A DNA stretch of 64,000 nt from Pigmentiphaga litoralis. Lineage in GTDB: Bacteria; Pseudomonadota; Gammaproteobacteria; Burkholderiales; Burkholderiaceae_B. Each line of letters begins with the position of its first letter. Within the stretch, counting starts at the first letter, position 1. The notes below the pieces were generated by a model, which was not told the DNA's origin, did no database searches, and saw only the letters and a program-made list of their open reading frames with translations. Where the stretch lies: the NCBI RefSeq assembly GCF_013408655.1, contig NZ_JACCBP010000001.1, forward strand, positions 1,116,001-1,180,000. Reading direction: 5' to 3'. The translations under genes were made by a program, and so were the position numbers. Positions 1 to 8,095 of this stretch are shown piece after piece.

Positions 1-1
1 T

Positions 2-301
2 CTGGTGCGGGGGGCGGTGACGGTGGGCGGTACAGAGAGTGCAAATAACCTGGCGAGCGGGACCGCGGCACCAGGCGCTACGGCGTCAGGCATCGATGTG
101 GCCGCCCAGCACCTTGTCACTTTCGCGCATGACGGCGACACGATCACGGTGACCGCCCGTGCCGACGCCTTCCTGGTCTTCGGCCATGCCGACCCCATCC
201 GGGAACCCGTGGTCAGTCATGGCCCCTTCGTGATGACGACGCGGCAGGAAATCAACGAAGCCATCGCCGACTACCAGGCAGGCAAGTTCGGCGGCTTCTG
301 A
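2..301 (+). CDS. Pirin family protein, C-terminal part (cut by window start)
   Basis: The reading frame is already open at the window edge and ends at a stop at 299-301, so only about 99 C-terminal residues are visible. The segment LVFGHADPIREPVVSHGPF, followed by a T-R-Q-E-I-N-E-A-I-like helix and ending in AGKFGGF, is typical of the pirin C-terminal cupin domain. Pirins are cupin proteins, some with quercetinase activity or redox-sensing roles. The metal-binding N-terminal cupin lies outside the window, so its residues cannot be checked. Confidence 0.8.
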   Translation: MVRGAVTVGGTESANNLASGTAAPGATASGIDVAAQHLVTFAHDGDTITVTARADAFLVFGHADPIREPVVSHGPFVMTTRQEINEAIADYQAGKFGGF

Positions 302-381
302 ACGAATAACGAAGCGGCTCGGTGGGTCAAGGCCCCGGCGTCTGCCCCTGAAGCCACCAGGCCCTGACGCTACCCCGCCTT

Positions 382-411
382 GACGCCCCTAGCCTCGACG
401 CCCCTAGCCTG
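382..411. repeat. 15-bp tandem direct repeat
   Basis: GACGCCCCTAGCCTC at 382-396 is followed directly by GACGCCCCTAGCCTG at 397-411. It lies between two convergent genes. No function is evident. Confidence 0.7.
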
Positions 412-460
412 AACGCCAAAGCCGTCTAGGATCCGACACCCAGGCAACGGTTTCGACTGC

Positions 461-1657
461 TTACCTGCGTTCCGCCGACGGCGTCGTGACCCGCGTTTCC
501 CCTGCTGACGCCACGGACGCGGTCGGCGTCGTCGGCGTGGTCGGTGTCGCTTCGGCCTTGACCGTCACGCTGTCGCCGGGGCCCGACAGGATGCGCGTTT
601 CAACGGTCTCGGGCATGTCTTCGGTCGCGAACAGATCCCATGCCGCCATGAACAGGCCAGCGATCACCGGGCCGATCACGAAGCCGCTCAGGCCGAACAG
701 CGCCATGCCGCCCAGCGTCGAAATCAGCACCACGTAGTCGGGCATCCGCGTGTCCTTGCCCACCAGCAACGGACGCAGAATGTTGTCAACCAAGCCGATC
801 ACCAGGAAGCCGAAGGCGATCAGGACCACGCCTTCCCAGACCGAACCGGTCAACAGGAAGTAGATCGCGACCGGGCCCCACACCAGCCCCGCGCCCACGG
901 CCGGCAGCAGCGACAGGAAGGCCATCACCACGGCCCACAGCAGCGGCGCCTGCACACCCAGGATCCAGAAGATGATGCCGCCGAGTGCGCCTTGCACCAG
1001 CGCCACCGCGATGTTGCCCTTGACGGTCGCGCGGGCAATGGTCGTGAACTTCTGCAGCAAGTGCTGTTTGTGGCCGTCGCTGAGCGGGATCGCCTGGCGG
1101 ATCCGGCGCGCCAGTTGCGGGCCATCGCGCAGCAGGAAGAACATCAGGTACAGCATGACAGCAAAACTGACCAGCACCTGGAAGGTGTCCGATCCGATGC
1201 TAACGGCCTTGGTGGCCATCAACTGGCTGCCCTGCGCAACGGCATCGGTCAGCTTGGTCTGGATGCTGGCGATGTCGTTCAGCCCGAAGCGGACCATGAT
1301 GTCGTGCACCCACAAGGGCAGCGCATCGAAGGCACGTTGGAAGTAGGCGCCGAAGTTCAGATTGCCGGACTTGATCTGGTCATAGACCAGCGACCCCTGC
1401 TGCACCAGCGAACCGGTAATCAGCATCAGCGGCAGGATCACGATCAGCAGCACCAGCAGCAAGGTCACGAGCGTGGCGGCATTGCGGCGCTTGCCGAATT
1501 TGTTGACGAGCTTGCGGTTCAGCGGGGCAAAGATGATCGCCAGGATCGTGCCCCAGAAGACGGCGCCAATGAAAGGTTGAAGGATCCAGACGAACGCGAT
1601 CGACACCACGATCAGGATCAGAAGGAAAGTCTTGTAATGGAGACTCGAGTTATTCAT
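461..1657 (-). CDS. AI-2E family transporter (PerM/YdiK-like permease)
   Basis: A 398-residue polytopic membrane protein of the AI-2 exporter superfamily. Hydrophobic segments lie near residues 10-50 (two helices split around QPFIGAVFWGT), 60-85, 150-180 and in a cluster at 200-320 containing the conserved glycine-rich VDNILRPLLVG stretch. That stretch is the family hallmark. The ATG at 1657 (MNNSSLHYKT) is chosen because AGGTAG precedes it and the first membrane helix follows at once. A start 32 codons upstream would add an Arg-rich segment unlike the family. The C-terminal tail is rich in Thr/Pro/Ala. The family includes AI-2 and Na+/H+ exporters, so the substrate is unknown. It is transcribed divergently from cbpA. 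Confidence 0.85.
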   Translation of the reverse strand: MNNSSLHYKTFLLILIVVSIAFVWILQPFIGAVFWGTILAIIFAPLNRKLVNKFGKRRNAATLVTLLLVLLIVILPLMLITGSLVQQGSLVYDQIKSGNLNFGAYFQRAFDALPLWVHDIMVRFGLNDIASIQTKLTDAVAQGSQLMATKAVSIGSDTFQVLVSFAVMLYLMFFLLRDGPQLARRIRQAIPLSDGHKQHLLQKFTTIARATVKGNIAVALVQGALGGIIFWILGVQAPLLWAVVMAFLSLLPAVGAGLVWGPVAIYFLLTGSVWEGVVLIAFGFLVIGLVDNILRPLLVGKDTRMPDYVVLISTLGGMALFGLSGFVIGPVIAGLFMAAWDLFATEDMPETVETRILSGPGDSVTVKAEATPTTPTTPTASVASAGETRVTTPSAERR

Positions 1658-1886
1658 GGCTACCTGGGTGGGCCGGGGCCCGGATGGTCGTTGCGTGTTG
1701 TTGTGGCGGCGGTTTCGCCTGCGCTCAACGATACGCGAAAGCCATGCGCACACAGCCGGTTACCGAACGCCAATGTTGCCAGTTGTATTATGGATTCGAC
1801 CCCTCGCACGCTTGATCTGCCGGCATGCGACCTCACGTAATGCGTATCCGTTCTGTCCCTTCCCCCATTCTTTGACGCCAAGGGCC

Positions 1887-2819
1887 ATGAAATACAAAGA
1901 CTATTACGAGATCCTCGGGGTGCCGCGCACGGCCACCGAAGCCGAGATCAAGGGCGCCTACCGCAAGCTGGCGCGCAAATACCATCCCGATGTCAGCAAG
2001 GAAAGCGACGCCGAAGCCCGCTTCAAGGAAATCGGCGAGGCCTATCAGGTCCTGAAGGAACCCGACAAGCGCGCGGCCTATGACAACATGGGCACGCAGT
2101 GGCAAGGCGGCCAGGACTTCCAGCCGCCCCCCAATTGGGATGCCGGCTTCGAGTTCAACGGACGCGGTGGCAATGCGGGCGACTTCAGCGACTTCTTCGA
2201 GTCCATGTTCGGCGCGCAGGCCGGCGGTGCACGCGGCCGCTCGCGCCGGCCGATGCACGCGCAGGGCGAAGACCATCACGCCAAGGTCATGATCGACCTG
2301 GAAGATGCCTATCGCGGCGCATCGCGCAACGTCACGCTGCGCATGCCCATGACGGATGCGTCAGGCCGGGTCACGACCCAGGAACGCACGCTCAGCGTCA
2401 ACATTCCCAAGGGCGTGCGCGAAGGCCAGCACCTGCGTCTGTCGGGCCAGGGCAGCCCGGGCGTCGGCCAGGGCCAGCCCGGGGACCTGTATCTAGAGAT
2501 CGCCTTTCGCCCGCATCGCCTGTTCCGCGTCGATGAACGGGACGTGTATGTGGACGTGCCGCTGGCCCCGTGGGAAGCGGCGCTGGGCGCAACGGTCGAC
2601 GTTCCGACACCCGACGGGTCGGTGCAACTGACCATTCCGCCAAACACGTCGGCCGGCCGCAAGCTTCGCCTGAAGGGCAAGGGCCTGCCCAGCAATCCGG
2701 CAGGCGACCTGTACGTAGTGGTGGGCATTGCCCTGCCGCCCGCCGACACGCCCGAAGCCCGCGAGGCCTACGCGGCCATGCAGCAAGCCTTCCATTTCAA
2801 CCCACGCGCGGGGTTCTGA
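1887..2819 (+). CDS. cbpA: Curved DNA-binding protein / DnaJ-class co-chaperone CbpA
   Basis: A 310-residue protein, against about 306 in E. coli. An N-terminal J domain (residues 1-70, MKYKDYYEILGVPRTA) carries the HPD motif in RKYHPDVSK, which stimulates DnaK ATPase. A Gly/Phe-rich linker follows (about 75-125, NGRGGNAGDFSDFFESMFG), then two C-terminal beta domains with no zinc-finger CxxCxGxG repeats. That absence separates CbpA from DnaJ. The ATG at 1887 begins the J domain exactly. cbpM follows 34 bp downstream, the usual two-gene operon in which CbpM inhibits CbpA. Confidence 0.95.
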   Translation: MKYKDYYEILGVPRTATEAEIKGAYRKLARKYHPDVSKESDAEARFKEIGEAYQVLKEPDKRAAYDNMGTQWQGGQDFQPPPNWDAGFEFNGRGGNAGDFSDFFESMFGAQAGGARGRSRRPMHAQGEDHHAKVMIDLEDAYRGASRNVTLRMPMTDASGRVTTQERTLSVNIPKGVREGQHLRLSGQGSPGVGQGQPGDLYLEIAFRPHRLFRVDERDVYVDVPLAPWEAALGATVDVPTPDGSVQLTIPPNTSAGRKLRLKGKGLPSNPAGDLYVVVGIALPPADTPEAREAYAAMQQAFHFNPRAGF

Positions 2820-2853
2820 CCGGACGCGCACGGGGCCACACCAGGAGAGTGTG

Positions 2854-3171
2854 ATGAAAGCAAACGAATCGCCGGCCCTGCAAGGCCGGGTCGTCGAAGA
2901 TGAGGTCCAGCTGACGTTGCTGGAACTGTGTCAGGCCAGCGGTGCGCCGCGCGAGCGGATCATGACCTGGGTGTCCGAAGGCATGCTCGAGCCGGTGGGC
3001 GACCGTCCACCCGACTGGCGCTTTACGGGTGTGTCGCTGCGGCGCACGCGGCTGGCCTGCCGGCTGGAGCAGGACCTGGAACTGAACCCGCCCGGCGTCG
3101 CGCTGGCACTGGACCTGATGGACGAGATCATGGCCTTGCGAGCGGAGCTGCGTCGTTCAGGGTTTCGTTAG
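2854..3171 (+). CDS. cbpM: Chaperone modulator CbpM
   Basis: A 105-residue protein with a MerR-like helix-turn-helix fold, immediately downstream of cbpA. Family features are the N-terminal LTLLELCQASGAP, an I-x-x-W-V-x-E-G-(M/L)-x-E-P segment (IMTWVSEGMLEPVG), the W in DWRF and RRTRLACRLEQDLELN. CbpM binds the CbpA J domain and blocks both its co-chaperone and DNA-binding activities. AGGAGA at 2843-2848 supports the ATG at 2854. The last four bases overlap the end of the convergent tag gene. Confidence 0.9.
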   Translation: MKANESPALQGRVVEDEVQLTLLELCQASGAPRERIMTWVSEGMLEPVGDRPPDWRFTGVSLRRTRLACRLEQDLELNPPGVALALDLMDEIMALRAELRRSGFR

Positions 3172-3791
3172 GCAGGCCGGGGGGCATTGCCCGCGCCGGG
3201 CCGGGTGAATGCGGTCCGCGCGGCATGCACCGCGTTGCGGTACGCGCAGTCGGCGGCATGGTCATTGACCATGCCGGTGGCCTGCATCAGGGCGTACAGC
3301 GTCGTCGGTCCAACGAACTTCCAGCCGCGTGACTTCAAGGCCTTGGACAGCGCCACCGATTCCGGACACGTGGCCCGGACCGGCGTGGTCGGCAGCGTTT
3401 CCGGCGGCGCGTAACGCCACAAGAAGGCAGCCAGGGAGCCGGCCTCTTCCCGCAGCGCAATCGCCCGGTGCGCGTTGTTCAACACCGCGTCGATCTTGCC
3501 GCGGTGCCGCACGATGCTTGCGTCTTGCAACAAACGTTCGACATCGGTGTTGTCAAAACGCGCCAGTCGATCCATATCGAACCCTGCAAATGCGGCGCGA
3601 AAGGCCTCACGTTTGCGAAGGATCGTCAGCCAGCTCAGGCCGGCCTGGAACCCTTCCAGACTGATACGTTCGAACAGTGCCGTGTCCGTGCCCAGCGGCA
3701 TGCCCCACTCGGTATCGTGATAATGGCGGTAATCCGGAGCGGCGGTCACCCACGCGCAGCGCGTGAGGCCGTCTTCGAAAGTCGGCGGCAT
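3168..3791 (-). CDS. tag: DNA-3-methyladenine glycosylase I
   Basis: A 207-residue base-excision repair enzyme that removes 3-methyladenine from alkylated DNA. It matches E. coli Tag along its length: RCAWVTAAPDYRHYHDTEWG at the N-terminus, the helix EGFQAGLSWLTILRKRE, the helix-hairpin-helix region DASIVRHRGKI, and a C-terminal VNDHAADC. The Cys and His of the first motif and the His and Cys of the last are the structural zinc ligands of this family, and all are present. It is convergent with cbpM with a 4-bp overlap. Confidence 0.95.
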   Translation of the reverse strand: MPPTFEDGLTRCAWVTAAPDYRHYHDTEWGMPLGTDTALFERISLEGFQAGLSWLTILRKREAFRAAFAGFDMDRLARFDNTDVERLLQDASIVRHRGKIDAVLNNAHRAIALREEAGSLAAFLWRYAPPETLPTTPVRATCPESVALSKALKSRGWKFVGPTTLYALMQATGMVNDHAADCAYRNAVHAARTAFTRPGAGNAPRPA

Positions 3792-3899
3792 GGTGTTCCT
3801 GCGGTTCGCAATCCGCTATCGTAGTGCGCCTTGGCCCGGCCGGTTTGCGCCGCCGCCGCGCTTGTCTTCAATGCCCTCCCCCACGCCCATCGGCTCGCC

Positions 3900-4235
3900 A
3901 TGCAAGAATTTGACCTCAACGACAGTACCGCCGACCGCTTCCTGCTCGACTCCACCGGCGTCTCGCTCGTGGTCTTCCACAGCCGCACCTGCGCCAATTG
4001 CAAGCTGGCGCGCGAGAACCTGCCCAAAATGAACCTGCCGGTCGAACGGATCTGCTGGATCGACGCCGGGGACAATGGCGGGCTGGTGGAACGGTATGAA
4101 GTGTTCCATCTGCCTTCGATGTATGTGGTCAAGAACGCCGTGTTCTATGGGTCGGTGCAGGCCACGCTGGCGGAGTGGGACATTCGCCGGCAGGTACACC
4201 TGGCGCAGGACAGCGTGCCGGCCGAACTGCCTTGA
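3900..4235 (+). CDS. Thioredoxin-like family protein
   Basis: A 111-residue protein with a thioredoxin fold. A beta strand (VSLVVFHSRT) leads into a CANC active-site motif (C-x-x-C), and HLPSMYVVKNAVFYG contains the cis-proline strand and following beta turn. The CxxC suggests disulfide exchange in the cytoplasm, since no signal peptide is visible from the ATG at 3900. The sequence upstream of that ATG is Ala-rich and not thioredoxin-like. The specific partner is unknown. Confidence 0.8.
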   Translation: MQEFDLNDSTADRFLLDSTGVSLVVFHSRTCANCKLARENLPKMNLPVERICWIDAGDNGGLVERYEVFHLPSMYVVKNAVFYGSVQATLAEWDIRRQVHLAQDSVPAELP

Positions 4236-4253
4236 GCCCGACGCCACACCGCC

Positions 4254-4298
4254 CCTGCCTTGCCTTGCCTTGCCCTGCCTTGCCTTGCCTGCCCTGCT
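4254..4298. repeat. CCTTG-type short tandem repeat
   Basis: An imperfect array of TGCCT/TGCCC pentamers follows the thioredoxin-like gene (stop at 4235) and precedes the convergent reductase gene (stop at 4320). Such pentamer arrays arise by slippage. It is non-coding here. Confidence 0.7.
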
Positions 4299-4319
4299 GA
4301 CTGGTCCGTCAGGGCCTGA

Positions 4320-5339
4320 TTAGTCTTCGTGCTTGTCGTGGGTCGCTTCGGCCCCGCGGCGCCAGTAGCCCGCCGCCTTGACCCACACCTTGTTCAGGCC
4401 GCGTTCGCCCACCAGGTAGGCGCGGACGGCCTTGGCCACGCTGGATTCCGCCGCGACCCAGGCGTAGATGTCGCCATCGGGCAGGCGCAGGTCGCGCAAC
4501 GCGGCCACCACGGCGTCGCCTGCGGCGGCCTGTCCTATGGCGGCATCGCCCGCCGCAGCCTGAACCGCAGCCTTCCCCGCGGCGGCATTGTCGCCCGCGT
4601 CGTCGGACGCGCCGCGATGCACCCAGCGTACCGTCAGGTCGGCCAGCGTCCTGAACGTCTGCTCTTCTTGCGCGTCGGCCACTTCGGCCACCACGCATAC
4701 CCGGGCGCCGGCAGGCAGTTCGTCCAGGCGGCGGGCAATCGCCGGCAAGGCGGTTTCGTCACCCACCATCAGATAGCCGTCAAAGTCCCCTTCCATCACC
4801 ATCGACCCCCGGGGTCCACCAATGCCCAGGTACTGGCCGGCGGTGGCCTGGGCCGCCCATTCCGCGGCCGGACCATGTCCATGCAAGGCGAATTCAATGT
4901 CCAGTTCGCGGGTGGCCGGATCGTAGCGGCGCGGGGTGTAATCACGGCGCGCGGCGGGGGGCGTATCGGTAGCGTCGGGGCCGCCGGGGCCGGTTGGGCC
5001 ATTGGGGCCCAGTTGCGGCAGGTCGGGCTGGTCCTGGCCGGGGGCCGGGAAGAACACCTTGACATGGTCGTCGAACGCCGCGCTGGTGAAGCCTTCCAGG
5101 TCGTCGCCCGCCAGGGTGACGCGCAGCAGCCGCGGCGTGACGTGTTCCACGCGGCGCACCTGCAACAGGCGCATCTTGAGTTCATGCCGGACACGGCGCA
5201 CGCCGCGCGCCGGGGTGGCGTCAGCGGTGCGGGATTCGGTGGTGCCGGAGTCGGTGGTTCCGGAGTCGGTGGTGCGGGAGTCAGTAGTGCTGGAGTCAGT
5301 AGTGCTGGAGTCGGTGCGGGCAGATTGCGGTGTGCTCAT
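4320..5339 (-). CDS. Siderophore-interacting protein / NADPH-dependent ferric-chelate reductase (YqjH/ViuB family)
   Basis: A 339-residue flavin reductase predicted to release iron from ferric chelates in the cytoplasm. The FAD-binding domain (about 55-170) carries VEHVTPRLLRVTLAGDDLEG and RRDYTPRRYD, where the R-x-Y-T/S-x-R motif binds FAD. The NADPH-binding part contains GDETALPAIARRLDELP and ends with VWVKAAGYWRRG, both characteristic of the SIP family. Two oddities stand out: a Ser/Thr/Asp pentapeptide repeat at residues 9-40, and an Ala-rich insertion around residues 255-285 just before the VVAALRDLRLPDG helix. The ATG overlaps the stop of the upstream padR-type gene by four bases, so translation is probably coupled. 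Confidence 0.9.
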   Translation of the reverse strand: MSTPQSARTDSSTTDSSTTDSRTTDSGTTDSGTTESRTADATPARGVRRVRHELKMRLLQVRRVEHVTPRLLRVTLAGDDLEGFTSAAFDDHVKVFFPAPGQDQPDLPQLGPNGPTGPGGPDATDTPPAARRDYTPRRYDPATRELDIEFALHGHGPAAEWAAQATAGQYLGIGGPRGSMVMEGDFDGYLMVGDETALPAIARRLDELPAGARVCVVAEVADAQEEQTFRTLADLTVRWVHRGASDDAGDNAAAGKAAVQAAAGDAAIGQAAAGDAVVAALRDLRLPDGDIYAWVAAESSVAKAVRAYLVGERGLNKVWVKAAGYWRRGAEATHDKHED

Positions 5340-5938
5340 GTCAGATCCTTTTTGAGTTGACGAAGGTCGTCGGTCGCGCGCTGCAGGATCTCTGCAATGC
5401 GGCGGTTGCCTTCAGGTGAACAGAGGCCCAGATCGTGCAAGGCATGCTTGAGGCCCAGCCGCGCCAGCATCAGCGATTCGGGGGTGCCCGGTGCGACGGC
5501 ATCGGCATCTTCTTCACCCGCAAACACGCGTCTTACCTGCGCCATCTTGGCGCCGACGCTGGCCAGCTGCGCCAGGATGTCGTCGGCCACATGCCGCTGG
5601 GTAGCAAGCCAGGCTTCCCCTTCCGGCGTGACGGCGTACCGCTTCTTGGCGCCTTCCATGGTCACGGTAGCGTGGCCGATGTCTTCCAGGTAGGCCAGGG
5701 CCGGATAGACCATGCCCGAGCTGGGACCGTAAAAGCCGGATGACCGTTCTGACAGCGTCTTGATCAGTTCGTAGCCGTGGCTGGGTTTGTCGGCCAGCAA
5801 GGCCAGTAGCACCAACTGAAGGTCTTCGGACGCCAGCTTGCGGCCGGTGCGAAATGCCGGGCGGCCGCTTTGCGCGTCGTCGAACCCGGCGGAGAAACGA
5901 CGGCCGCCCCGGCCGCCTCCTCGATGATGTCCATGCAT
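5336..5938 (-). CDS. PadR family transcriptional regulator (YqjI-like)
   Basis: A 200-residue regulator. After a His/Gly/Arg-rich start (MHGHHRGGGRGGRRF) comes the PadR winged helix (about 45-120) with LVLLALLADKPSHGYELIK, SGMVYPALAYLEDIGH and GAKKRYAVTPEG. A C-terminal helical dimerisation segment runs to the end. E. coli YqjI has a comparable His-rich N-terminus, senses nickel and represses the ferric reductase gene yqjH. Here the regulator and the SIP reductase form one operon with an ATGA overlap, which supports the same pairing (inference). The ATG at 5938 is chosen over one 17 codons upstream because the His-rich start then begins the protein. Autoregulation through the palindrome at 6011-6060 is likely. 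Confidence 0.88.
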   Translation of the reverse strand: MHGHHRGGGRGGRRFSAGFDDAQSGRPAFRTGRKLASEDLQLVLLALLADKPSHGYELIKTLSERSSGFYGPSSGMVYPALAYLEDIGHATVTMEGAKKRYAVTPEGEAWLATQRHVADDILAQLASVGAKMAQVRRVFAGEEDADAVAPGTPESLMLARLGLKHALHDLGLCSPEGNRRIAEILQRATDDLRQLKKDLT

Positions 5939-6010
5939 GGTTGTCCTTGTTCGCAGCGGGGGTGCGCCAGGGCGGCGCGACGCTCGCATCGCTGCATCTA
6001 CGGGATCAGT

Positions 6011-6060
6011 ATATCTAAAAACATGTTTTAAGACACATGTTTTTAGATATGTTTTAAAAC
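6011..6060. promoter_or_regulatory. Palindromic operator, probably for the PadR regulator
   Basis: ATATCTAAAAACATGT at 6011-6026 and its exact reverse complement at 6035-6050 flank an 8-base spacer. Directly after it lies a second perfect palindrome, GTTTTAAAAC, at 6051-6060. The block is AT-rich in GC-rich surroundings. It sits 73-122 bp upstream of the padR-SIP operon (start 5938) and 108-157 bp upstream of the divergent SDR (6168). A dimeric winged-helix repressor site is the simplest reading. Confidence 0.7.
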
Positions 6061-6167
6061 AGCATCAGTGTCATGGCGGCTGCCTTGGCACGGACCGACA
6101 CGTCCGGTGACTTGCCTGCGCCTACGCCGGGGCGCTACCTTGCTTGCCTGACTTCAGGAGAGCAGGC

Positions 6168-6854
6168 ATGAACGTATTGATCGCAGGCGCATCGCGCGGT
6201 ATCGGATTGGGATTGGTCACGGCGCTGTTGGCGCAGGGGCACCATGTGGTGGCGGTGGCGCGCAACCCGGCGGGGTCGGACGGGCTGCAGGCGCTTGCGG
6301 GCAAGCATGGCGACGCGCTGACGGTCATTGCCTGCGACCTGAATGAACCCGACGCGGCCAGCGTGCTGCGTGCGGGGTTTGGCGACATCACGTTCGACCG
6401 CATGGTGTTCAACGCGGGCGTAAAGACACCGCTACATCAAAGCGTCGCGGCCGCCACGATGGATGAAGCCGGCCTGCTTTTCATGACGAACGCGATCGCG
6501 CCCGTGCGGCTGGCGCAGCAGCTGTGCGGCAGCGTGGTGGATGGCGGCGTGATCGGATTCATGAGTTCGCAGATGGCCAGCCTGACTCTGAACCGGTCCG
6601 GCGGCATGCCGCTCTATGGCGCAAGCAAGGCGGCGTTGAACAGCCTGATGCTGAGCTGGGCGTCGACGCTGGACGTGTTGCCGTTCAGCCTGCTGGCCCT
6701 GCACCCGGGCTGGGTGAAGACGGATATGGGCGGGCCGGACGCGACCGAGACGGTGGAACAGAGCGCGGCCGGACTGATCCGTACGCTGGACGCGCACGCG
6801 GGCAAGAAGGTGTGCACGTTCGTGGATTACCAGGGCGAACCGATGCCCTGGTAG
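6168..6854 (+). CDS. Short-chain dehydrogenase/reductase (SDR)
   Basis: A 228-residue Rossmann-fold oxidoreductase of the classical SDR type. The cofactor motif is GASRGIG at residues 7-13. The acidic DL pair (CDLNEP) sits in the adenine pocket, NAG is present in VFNAGVKT, and the active site has Ser (SSQMASL) and Y-x-x-x-K (YGASK). HPGWVKTDMGG resembles the csgA-like/carbonyl-reductase subgroup. CAGGAG at 6155-6160 precedes the ATG. The substrate is unknown. It is divergent from the PadR-SIP operon and shares its control region. Confidence 0.85.
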   Translation: MNVLIAGASRGIGLGLVTALLAQGHHVVAVARNPAGSDGLQALAGKHGDALTVIACDLNEPDAASVLRAGFGDITFDRMVFNAGVKTPLHQSVAAATMDEAGLLFMTNAIAPVRLAQQLCGSVVDGGVIGFMSSQMASLTLNRSGGMPLYGASKAALNSLMLSWASTLDVLPFSLLALHPGWVKTDMGGPDATETVEQSAAGLIRTLDAHAGKKVCTFVDYQGEPMPW

Positions 6855-6869
6855 GGGCGATGCTGAACC

Positions 6870-6893
6870 GGGGCGCACCCGGAGGTGCGCCCC
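6870..6893. terminator. GC hairpin between convergent genes
   Basis: GGGGCGCACC and GGTGCGCCCC form a perfect 10-bp stem with loop CGGA. It lies between the ends of the SDR gene (6854) and the LysR gene (6899). There is no T run, so it may act as a weak bidirectional terminator or mRNA 3' end. Confidence 0.5.
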
Positions 6894-6898
6894 CGGCC

Positions 6899-7843
6899 TC
6901 AGATCAACAAGCCCTGCTGCCCCGGTTCCAGCGCCGCATCGGCGGGCTTGTCGGCCGCCGATCCGCCACCCAGATACTCGGCCAGCAGGCGCGCTTCCGG
7001 CGTCAGGTTGGCCAGGCGGCGCAGGCAGATCACCAGTTCGCGCAGCGCCCAGGCGTCAGCCAGCACGATGGCCTTGAGCTGGCCCACCTTGACCCAGGGC
7101 GCCGCCACGGCTTCGGGCACCACCCCCACACCCGCACCGCCCCCCACCAGCCGGCAGACGGCATCATGGCTGCGCACCTGGATCTTCAGGTTCACCGACT
7201 TGCCTTGCGCCAGCGCCTTGTCCGACAGGAATTGCTGGAAGGCGTTGCGTGCATCCAGGCCCACGAAGGGCTGGTCCAGCGCGTCGCCAAAACCCATGCC
7301 CTTGCGCCGCGCCAGCACGTGGCCCGTCGGCACGACCAGCACCAGCCGGTCGGACCGGAAGGGATACGTTTCGAGCCCGCCCGTGTCGGTGTTCGCGGGC
7401 AGCAGGCCCAGGTCGGCCGTGCCGTCGCCCACCTGCTCCACCACTTCGTCGGCCAGGCGTTCGTTCACTTCGACATGCAGATCCGGATGCTGCTTCTGGA
7501 ACGCCGCCAGCGCCGACGGCAGAAAGGCCGCCAGGGCATGGTTGTTCGCCAGCAGGCGCACCTGGCCGGCCAGCTCACCTGAATACGCATGCAGGTCACC
7601 GCGCAGCCGGTCTTCCTGTTCCAGCATGGTCTTGGCGTGCGCCAGCAGCGTGCGGCCGGCGGGCGTCAGGGTGATGCCCTGGCGTGCGCGTTCGAACAGC
7701 TGGATATTGAGCGAGACCTCGAGATTGCGCATGCGTTTGCTTGCCGCAGCCAGCGCAAGATTGGCGCGCGCGGCGCCGTGGGTGATGCTGCCCGCTTCGA
7801 CGATATGGCGAAACAGACCGAGATCGATCAGGTCAAAACGCAT
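6899..7843 (-). CDS. LysR family transcriptional regulator
   Basis: A 314-residue regulator. The N-terminal winged HTH (1-62) reads MRFDLIDLGLFRHIVEAGSI, then AAASKRMRNLE and RQGITLTPAGRTLLAHAK. A periplasmic-binding-like effector domain follows (about 90-295: GQVRLLANNHALAAFLPSAL, GLLPANTDTGGLETYPF). The ATG at 7843 begins the HTH; a longer frame upstream has no family similarity. No obvious target gene is divergent within 250 bp except the MarR operon starting at 8096. The effector is unknown. Confidence 0.88.
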   Translation of the reverse strand: MRFDLIDLGLFRHIVEAGSITHGAARANLALAAASKRMRNLEVSLNIQLFERARQGITLTPAGRTLLAHAKTMLEQEDRLRGDLHAYSGELAGQVRLLANNHALAAFLPSALAAFQKQHPDLHVEVNERLADEVVEQVGDGTADLGLLPANTDTGGLETYPFRSDRLVLVVPTGHVLARRKGMGFGDALDQPFVGLDARNAFQQFLSDKALAQGKSVNLKIQVRSHDAVCRLVGGGAGVGVVPEAVAAPWVKVGQLKAIVLADAWALRELVICLRRLANLTPEARLLAEYLGGGSAADKPADAALEPGQQGLLI

Positions 7844-8053
7844 GAGAGCAGTCCTTGCCGTGAAGCCGGCGTGGTGCAAAGCAGTCTTCACGGTGGCAAG
7901 ACGCCCGCAAGAATGGCGTGGCGGTACACATCGGTAAAGAAGCGCAAACAGCACGGGTGAAAAGCGAGTCGGCGATTCTACCAGCCTATGGAACGCACGC
8001 CGGACCGGCAGGCGCGCCACACCATCCTGACATCCGCCTGAATTGTATTTCAT

Positions 8054-8081
8054 CCTAATTGATAGGATCCTATCTATTAGG
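8054..8081. promoter_or_regulatory. 28-bp palindromic operator of the MarR-efflux operon
   Basis: The centre GATAGGATCCTATC (8061-8074) is a perfect 14-bp palindrome. Beyond one mismatched pair (8060/8075), CCTAAT at 8054-8059 matches ATTAGG at 8076-8081. It ends 14 bp before the marR start at 8096. Size and position fit a MarR dimer site that overlaps the promoter and mediates autorepression. Confidence 0.75.
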
Positions 8082-8095
8082 CTAAGATACGCTTC

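Noticed and set aside
4329..5360. A 343-codon plus-strand frame opposite the siderophore-interacting protein, with Gly-Val-Ser-type repeats
   Set aside because: The repeats mirror the TTDSx-coding repeats of the real gene; the minus-strand product has FAD and NADPH motifs.
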